From: Stereocaulon alpinum
Lineage: Eukaryota > Ascomycota > Lecanoromycetes > Lecanorales > Stereocaulaceae
DNA: 64,000 bases
Direction: 5' to 3'
Assembly (NCBI GenBank): GCA_018257865.1
Contig: JAEUBA010000074.1
Location: forward strand, 98,105 to 162,104
The translations under genes and the position numbers were made by a program. Below the pieces are notes generated by a model. The model had not been told where the DNA came from, searched no databases, and saw only the letters and a program-made list of their open reading frames with translations. Within the stretch, counting starts at the first letter, position 1; every line of letters starts with the position of its first letter. Positions 56,483-64,000 of the stretch are shown here, piece after piece.

Positions 56483-59400
56483 CTAGAGAATACCTATAAA
56501 AATCCAGATTTTTACTATTTTTACTAAGGCTATTAATTAGGTAATAGTACCTAAGTATATACTATATTCTTTATTAATCGGTTATTCGTATATTTATAAC
56601 TATCCGGCCTAATAATATACAGATTCGCCTGCTTCGTAACCTATAAAAGCGATATATAGAGCTGACTATAACTAAAAGCCGGCCGTAACTATAGGTTAAT
56701 ACCTACGAACTTTATAGATTACCCCTAGGACTTATTTATTATTATTATAAATACTAGGCGGACTAGATATTACTTACGTATAAAGGGCGTAGGGATCCTC
56801 TTATTATTTTCCTTAGACTATAATAGCGTCTTAAAGAGTATTACCTTCTCGCTATTATACGTACCGCCTATAATCTCGCCTTTAAAGATATACTTACTAT
56901 ACCGTATAACCTAAAGCTGAGTCCTATTATAAAGCCGTAGTAGATCTAGGTTTCTAAGTAATATAACTAAAACACTTAGTTTAATATAGAGCTTATAGGG
57001 CGGTAGCGAGGCCTTATAAAATATATTAAAATATTTAGTTAGAAAGAGGTCTTTATCTTCTTTAGAAATAGCCTAATTAACGCTTTAGTATATAGTAAGC
57101 TCGCTAGGTATCTGCGTTATAAGCTTACTATTAATCTTAGTAATATCCTTATTCGTAATAGTAAGAATAGCTCTTTAAGATAGATACTCTCTATCTACCG
57201 TACCTAGGCGATATAGGTTTAGGTATACCTTATTAATTAACTTATTAATAGCGTTTTTAGGAACGTAGCTATAAGCTTAAGGTACTACGTCTTCCTTAGT
57301 AGTAGAGCTCTTCTAAATACTAGACCCGTTCCTGATCTTAAGAAGATTAATAGCAAAAGCCCTTATATCAGTACGTATAGAATTAGTGAGATTAGGATTA
57401 TTAAGTCGTTCGTTAATAGTTAGGTCTAATTATATAGTATCCTACTAAAACTCAGCCTATTATATATAGGTATTAATAACCTAACTACTAGATCCGCTAG
57501 CTACTACTAGTAGGGTTTATCAAAAATTACTGTAGAAGTAGATAACCTTACCCCTAAACTACGCCCCCTTATTACTATAGATATCTTAAAGGCTTTAGCT
57601 TACAGCCTCTATATTATACCTACTCTATATAGGCGACTTATCCTAAAAGATTACCTAAGCTTACTTTATAAGCTCTGTAAGGTTTATCCCTTTCTTAATC
57701 CCGCACGAAGAAGTAGCGTCCGAATCTAGTAGTATCTTAAATTAGGAGTAGGTAGTATAGCTACCCTAAAGGAGCGTTACTACTATACCTAAGGATACTA
57801 TAGCTAAAGCTACTTTTCGTTTAAGGCGTACTTTCTTTATTATAATATTCTTAACGAAGGTCTTACTAGTACCCCTAGCGCCGTTAAGAAAGAATAGGGT
57901 ACTAGGGGCTCCGTACTTATCGTCCGTATTTATATTAATAGCGTCTATAATCTAGTTAACAGCGCAGCTTTAATTAGGATTAAGCTTACTCTATAAGAAC
58001 TTAATATCCTTAGGGCTAATATTATAAGACATCTCTTCGCGTAAGAGCCGATTAGGAATATCGCTTATACTATTAAAGTTAATAGTAGGAATTGGTAGAT
58101 TGTATTAAGCCAGATCCTCCGTGTTACGGGTAACCCCGCAAGGTCACGGGCAAGGCACGTGATAGGGTTAGTAGGTAAAGGATACTTAGGAGAGGACCTA
58201 GTAATATAAGTGATCTAGGGTATATCAGGCAGATTATAGAGTAATATAGTAGATATAGGACTAGATCACCCAGATTATATCAGGGCTTAGTATAATTAAG
58301 GTGAATATATAAGGAAGGGTTTTCCTTTAGTAGAATGTTTTCTTATCTCCTTATATTCAACTTATATAATAGAGAGGAGTCTTAGCTGAAGATAATTTAA
58401 CGACTATCTATCTCTATTACCTTCTAGTACTTAATATACTATATGATTTACCCGTAGGAGTTAAACTACCCCGTTATACTCCGTACGCTCTAGAGTAGAG
58501 GTATATTCCAACTAACTGTTAATAAGGTAGAGTGTATACTACTTAGTATATACAGTCTCTTTACTAGCCGGTATCTAAAGCGTCCGAAATTCCCGTTATA
58601 AGATACGTGTGTAATTAGATAATATATACTCTTTATATTTATCCTATAATACTAGAGCGTCTATTAGTTAGAGCTTAAGTAATACTATAATAAATAGGCT
58701 CTATAGTCCGTAACCCCCCTAAAAGTCCTTACCCTTATCTAAGATCTTATTAGTATACTTATTATTTTTAGTTAGCCTAAGCTTTATATAGGCTTCTTTC
58801 TATTCTATTACGCAGCCGTTAATTATACGTAGGTCGTTAAAAGACGTAGTACCCTTATAATAATATAGGAGTAGTTATAGATAATATAAATCCTTACTCT
58901 TAGGGCTAATAAAGTATATACGCTTAAGGGCTTCGCCTTTTTTACGAACCTTCTACCGCTTAGATTACTTAATCTAGGTGAAATACTCTAGAAAGTTAGT
59001 ATATAGGTAATCTAGTAGGTTCTTTTTAACTATAAGCCGCCTACCGTTCTTCTTCTTAAAAGGTAGTAGCTAGCCTTAATTAAGGGCTTCCTTAGTAATC
59101 TAATTTATTTTAAAGTACTTAGTTAAGGTAGTTCTGCGTAGCTTTTTATTATCTATAAGCTTCTACTTAGCAGTATTATTTACAGCCTTATCTTCGCTCG
59201 GATTAAATAGGATATATTATTAATCTAGTAGATAGATCTATAAGCGCTCTATATAAGGCTTTATTATACCTATACTGAATAATAATAGCTTCTATACGGC
59301 CTCTACGGAGCTAATCTAGCGAGCTGAATAGTACTTAGTAATCTTATCTACCTCCTTACCTTATTACCTAAGCTGCCCTAAAGGAGTAGGGTTATTATTA

Positions 59401-60508
59401 TAGTACTTACTACGTTAAGTTAGGGTAATATTAGCCTAATCTAAGCCCTTATAGACGTATTTATATAGATAGAAAACCGACTTAATAGAGCTATAGATCT
59501 TAATATTAATATAGTTACTATATTTCTTTAATAGATAGGGATTATACGGAATAACCTATCTATTATTAATATTTATATTTTCGAGAGGCTCTATAAATAG
59601 ACGTTTATACTAAGGGTAGCTCCTATTAGGGGCGAACTTAGTCTAGTCGCGAAAATCCTTAGGGAAGCTCTTACTATAATAATTCTTCTCTTTACTATAA
59701 TATATATTATTAGGGTTACTAGTATAGCGATTATAGACTATATACTATAAAACTAACTTATAAAGCTTCTTATTAGCTCCTTTATTAGGTATAAATACTT
59801 AGATAACGCTATTAATATCTTTAATAGTATAAATCCGATCCTCTTCCTATATAATTAATAAAATATAGGCGTATAGTAGTCCTCGCTTTTAAAACTTAAT
59901 TATAAAGTAATAAGTAATATTAATACTAAGTATATAGAGTTTAAGGAGGTCGTATATAAGCTTATTAAGCTTCTACTTAAATATATAGGCCGTTAGATTA
60001 TAACGGTACTCTTATATTTAGCTAGGCTTTAGTAGATTTTAAATATTAGGCTACTTAGGATTATACGTAAAGGTAATAAAGTACTTAGGTTTACCCCTTT
60101 TCCGAATAATCGTTATTACGTCTTATATCTTCGCCTTTATATATTATAGGCTTCTTAGTATTATAGCCGGTAGTATAGTTACTTTAGATCTAAAATTCTT
60201 AAGAGAGATACTAAGGTTGGTACTAAGCCTATCTATAAGCTCTAAGTAGTAGTTAGCTTAGATAGTTTACTAATTTCGCCTATACTAATTTAGATCGTTT
60301 ATCTTAATTAAAGCCTAAATATTAGTAACCTAGTAACTAAAAAGACGCCCCCTATCTAGTATATAACTAAAGTAAGGTAAACGGATCTATAGTATAGTTA
60401 GATTTAGAAGGAAGATATTCTAACCTAGAAATATTATAATCTAACTTAGGGTAATAAAAGATACTTACCTATATCTACTTTATATAAAACTAACGTCTTA
60501 TTAATTAT

Positions 60509-60522
60509 ATAGATCCTCTACG
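60509..60522. repeat. 14-base target-site duplication, left copy
   Basis: ATAGATCCTCTACG, repeated exactly at 61710-61723, flanks the inserted element inside the Helitron. Confidence 0.85.
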
Positions 60523-61709
60523 GGCTAGTGATAGAGACACACCTATACGCGGTGCTGGCTACGAACCTGAATACCTATTTAGAGCTGAGATGTCTCCCCT
60601 AATATATTGCAGGTTAAACGATGTTAAGACGTCGCGTGGTTGCTGAGAACTCCGTATAGAGTTTTTCGGGCAACGCGATAATACCTACCCTAACTCCACT
60701 ACGACTATTATACCTCCCCTACGATTAAGACTAGACAGCAAGAATTGGCATCAGGTATAGTATCTTAGCCTAACGAGTAAAGAGCACAGGCAATACCTGC
60801 CCAGCTGTTAATTCGAAAAATCTAATATCTACGTGCGCTCGATACGTATCCACCGGTTAAGACTGACGCGCAGTCTATCCTAGGGGAAGGCTGGGGTTAT
60901 AGGTATATAGGACTAAGAGAAGGATATACTAAGTTATAAATTAGAAGGCGTATTTTAGAAAAGGACGGCCCCTATCTAAGTAGCTAGGCGAGCCTTTAGT
61001 GTAAGCAGCGCCGTATAACTATAATTACAAGCTGAAGGGTTAGCTCCCCCCTAAAGTAAAGTATATAAGGATAGAAGTAAGTACTATCTAATACGACCGG
61101 CGGGATGTTATACTATCCGATTCTTTATACGAGTATAGGCCTCCTAAGCGGTGTATATAGCTTCCCCCCTTTCTCGTATCCTTAACCAGCAAACCACCGA
61201 ACAGCTAAATCCGGTACTACTACAGACACTAATAAACACTACTAATCAGCGCTAATAACTCGAACCCTTGCGGGACGGCTATACACCCCCTCCTCCCCCC
61301 CCCCCGTATCGACACAGTAAAGGTTAAAGAAAGTTATAGGGCGCTTAGCGCTATAATAAAGTCGAAGGATATAGAAGAATATAGCAGGGTCCTTAAGAGC
61401 TAAGTATAGTACGAAGGGCGTGTGTTATAGTTAGTATTAGAAATAATGTTATAGAGCGCTCAGCATAATATTAAAGAACACAGTTAAGAGTTACCGGTAT
61501 TAAGGAGGCCTAGGGTATAATCCCCAGACTAAAAGCAATTATATCGTTAAGGATAAGCGGGAGTTTTTATCTAGGCACTATGCTATGGTTTCTCTTACGG
61601 CTAGGAAAGGCACACTACGTGTACCATCTACTGGTTTCACAAATAATGTAATAGAACACCCTCATTAGTATATATAGATACTAGAATAGGCGTATAAACC
61701 AATCAATCA
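60523..61709. mobile_element. 1187-base element of unknown class inserted in the Helitron (copy 1)
   Basis: Lies between exact 14-base duplications and interrupts the Helitron frame, which resumes on both sides. It begins GGCTAGTGATAGAGAC and ends in a short AATC tandem tail (AATCAATCA). A long, variable target duplication plus a simple-repeat 3' tail fits a non-LTR (LINE/SINE-type) insertion, but I see no coding remnant, poly(A) or Pol III boxes. It contains a 10-base or longer C run near 61295. Its first 527 bases recur at 63477-64000. Confidence 0.75.
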
Positions 61710-63476
61710 ATAGATCCTCTACGCCCTTAAGGTATATTATCGCTATTAGTATTAAGGTTATTTTCTTACTCTAAGTCGTTACTACTATCTTCTTGCTCTG
61801 GATCCTCCGAAAACTAGAAGTTATAGCGAGATAGTATACTAGCGGTATAATTACGCTGCGATATATATAGTAGATAATCGCTAGGAAGCTGTCGACCGGC
61901 TAATAGGATATAATTATACTACGACTACTCGCTAAATAGGAATAGTAAGATATACTATAGAGCTATATAAGAAGGATACTACTCTAAGATTATTATAAGA
62001 CCCCCCTCTTTAGTTTCTATATAGATATTACGTTTAATACGACCCTTTTTCCTATTAGTAGGTATAATTATAACATAGGCGACCTTAGTAGATATAGGGC
62101 GATTATATATACCCCTATTTTAATATTTTAGATTAAGCTGCTAAATACGTATACTTATTATCTTAATTAGATATCTTTCCTTATCCTCCTTTATACAATC
62201 GAAGCAAGTCTTAAAACCTTAAGTATATAGATTAATAGTACGTAGGATACGCTATAGTTAAGTAAGGGTAGCTAGATCTATACCCCCTAAATAGTACTAC
62301 TAAGTATCTAGTTACTCCTATATACCGTCTAAGGTATAGATTTAAGTAAACTTCGCCCGTTCGCTATTATCCGGTATAAGAGGCCCTATATAATAGTAGA
62401 CTAACCCTTAGATTCGGAACGTAGTGCGGCCTACGTTAAAGTCGATATTATTAGCTACCTTACTAGTAAAGGAGAGGCTATTATTATAGCTAATAATATT
62501 TTAAATAAACTCTTTACTATAAGTAGTCCTATAGTATATAGGGTACCTATCTACTAAGATATCTTTAATTTTATAGAGTAAGTTATTTATTTTACGCGCT
62601 ATAAGCTTACGGTCCTTTTCCGGTCTATTAGGTAATAGATCGACCTCTTCTAGCTTATACGATTAATTAGGCGGTAGCTAATTATTCTTCCTATTATTAT
62701 AGTATAGCTACCGATTATCAGGCCTACGTTCTATAGGCTAAGACTAAGCAGTATAGTAGGGGTAGGTATTAGACGTATTATAGAAACCTTTATTAATTAT
62801 AAAAAGCTTTATATCTTTAGCCGCAGCTAGGTCCCTATATAACTAGAATATAGCCCTATTCCTTAACTAATATAGGCTACGCCGGCGACTAGGGTAGTCT
62901 AGGCTATAGTCTTCTATAGTTCGTTCCTAGTAGGTATAGTAGTATAGAGTACGCTTAGAGTATACTAGTTTAGGTAGGGGAGTAATTAAGTTAATATCTA
63001 TAAACTTAGTAGGCGCTAACCTAGTAATATCTTCTAAAGTAGGAGCTAGTAGAGGGACTCTTTATAAGATTACTACTTATAACCTTAGATTAATAGGGGT
63101 ACTATTACGCTGTATCGCTAAATAGCTATAAAGGTAGGAGTTATAGGATAGATATTAAAAAAGCTAACCTAAATAATTCCTAAGCTCTATATCCCTTAGT
63201 ATAGTATTTAGATTATAAGTATTTAAAGCCGCCCTCTACTTCCTCCCTACTCTATCTCTTATACTACCCTAGTTACTACTATTTATATTATTATCGCGCT
63301 TACTAAGGACTATCTACGCGCTTATCTATAGTTAAGCTATCGCTGGGGAAGGGCTCTTAGGGGAAGGGATAGTATTTTCGTATAGAGGTTAGTTAGGGGT
63401 AGCCCTAGTCTTTCTACTAGCCCTAGGTTATATCCTACCTCTTATCCTACTATTAATAGTATTACTACGCTTAGTA

Positions 63477-64000
63477 GGCCAGCGATAGAGACACACCTAT
63501 ACGCGGTACTAGCTACGAACCTGAATACCTATTCAGAGCTGAGATATCTCCCCTAATATATTATAGGTTAAATAATGTTAAGACGTTATATAGTTGCTGA
63601 GAACTCCGTATAGAGTTTTTTAGGCAACGCGATAATACCTACCCTAACTCTACTATAACTATTATACCTCCCCTACGATTGAGACTAGATAGCAAGAATT
63701 AGTATCAGGTATAGTATCTTAGCCTAATAAGTAAAGAGTATAGGTAATACCTACCTAGCCGTTAATTTAAAAAATCTAATATCTACGTACGTTTAATATA
63801 TATCTACTAGTTAAGACTAACGCGCAGTCTATCCTAGGGGAAGGCTAGGGTTATAGGTATATAGGACTAAGAGAAGAATATACTAAGTTATAAATTAGAA
63901 GGCGTATTTTAGAAAAGGACGGCCCCTATCTAAGTAGCTAGGCGAGCCTTTAGTATAAGTAGCGCCGTATAACTATAATTATAAGCTAAAGGGTTAGCTC
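63477..64000. mobile_element. second copy of the unknown element, cut by the right window edge
   Basis: Begins GGCCAGCGATAGAGAC and is collinear with 60523-61049 in the same orientation. All differences I compared are transitions, with more damage in this copy. Its far end and right-hand target duplication are outside the window. Confidence 0.85.

Larger units (their letters stand above)
56483..63476 (-). mobile_element. Helitron (Rep-helicase type), minus strand, RIP-inactivated, with nested insertions
   Basis: Minus-strand coding remnants match the fungal RepHel protein. The N-terminal region is at about 61750-63400 (EGGLIIILE, YPSY near 61950-62010). The Rep part is at about 58900-60500: GKPKYFITFTYNPK near 60090, the HUH site at 59862-59876 now reading YAY, and NPYLLKKYSNYINIKIYSSI near 59500-59570. 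The PIF1-type helicase is at about 56590-58100, with a P-loop at 57859-57882 and the end block VGINL...SQLYISLL...SNLYI near 56600-56700. The 3' terminus is CTAG at 56486-56483, followed by T, with a stem-loop AAAAAT-CCAG-ATTTTT at about 56498-56513, the expected Helitron end. The 5' end is not identified and may lie beyond 63476 or the window. Confidence 0.88.

Overview
This window is nuclear DNA of a filamentous ascomycete (Pezizomycotina, most likely a Dothideomycete; the species cannot be named from sequence alone). The evidence is: genes with many 47-150 base GT-AG introns carrying CTAAC/CTGAC-type branch sites; a complete set of fungal housekeeping genes, including the fungus-specific V-ATPase c' subunit; and transposons saturated with C-to-T and G-to-A changes at CpA/TpG, the signature of repeat-induced point mutation (RIP).

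Layout. Bases 1-25.3 kb are gene-rich: the 3' part of an AlkB-like dioxygenase, a short-chain dehydrogenase with a damaged splice site, transaldolase, an isochorismatase-family hydrolase, Tudor-SN, Cu/Zn superoxide dismutase, two unrecognised disordered proteins, squalene epoxidase and two different NUDIX hydrolases in tandem. Bases 26.9-32.2 kb are a complete but RIP-dead Ty1/copia retrotransposon with 225-base LTRs, a target duplication and a primer site matching the initiator-tRNA anticodon arm. Bases 33.8-52.9 kb are again gene-rich: a Rho1 GEF, V-ATPase c', a PKA catalytic subunit (PkaC2 type), an Acinus-like SAP protein, an OSTalpha/TMEM184-type membrane protein, an OCH1-like mannosyltransferase and a mitochondrial serine O-acetyltransferase of the MetX fold.

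From 53.0 kb to the right edge the window is an AT-rich transposon island. It starts with a 342-base MITE-like inverted-repeat element in the promoter of the acetyltransferase gene. A Ty3/gypsy element follows, and its reverse transcriptase is cut by a Helitron on the minus strand. The Helitron is in turn interrupted by a 1187-base element of unknown class, flanked by a 14-base target duplication. A second copy of that element runs off the right edge. All protein-coding elements here are dead.

Functional themes. The genes are mostly independent housekeeping loci with no biosynthetic cluster. Themes are oxidative and nucleotide housekeeping (SOD1, two NUDIX, AlkB-like, transaldolase as part of NADPH supply), ergosterol synthesis, cell-wall and growth signalling (Rho1 GEF, PKA, OCH1-like) and RNA metabolism (Tudor-SN, Acinus-like). 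The most unusual content is the nested transposon island and the architecture of the copia element. I see no convincing candidate for a wholly new protein-based system. Exon structures were derived by eye from splice motifs and reading frame; the totals of all multi-exon models are multiples of three.
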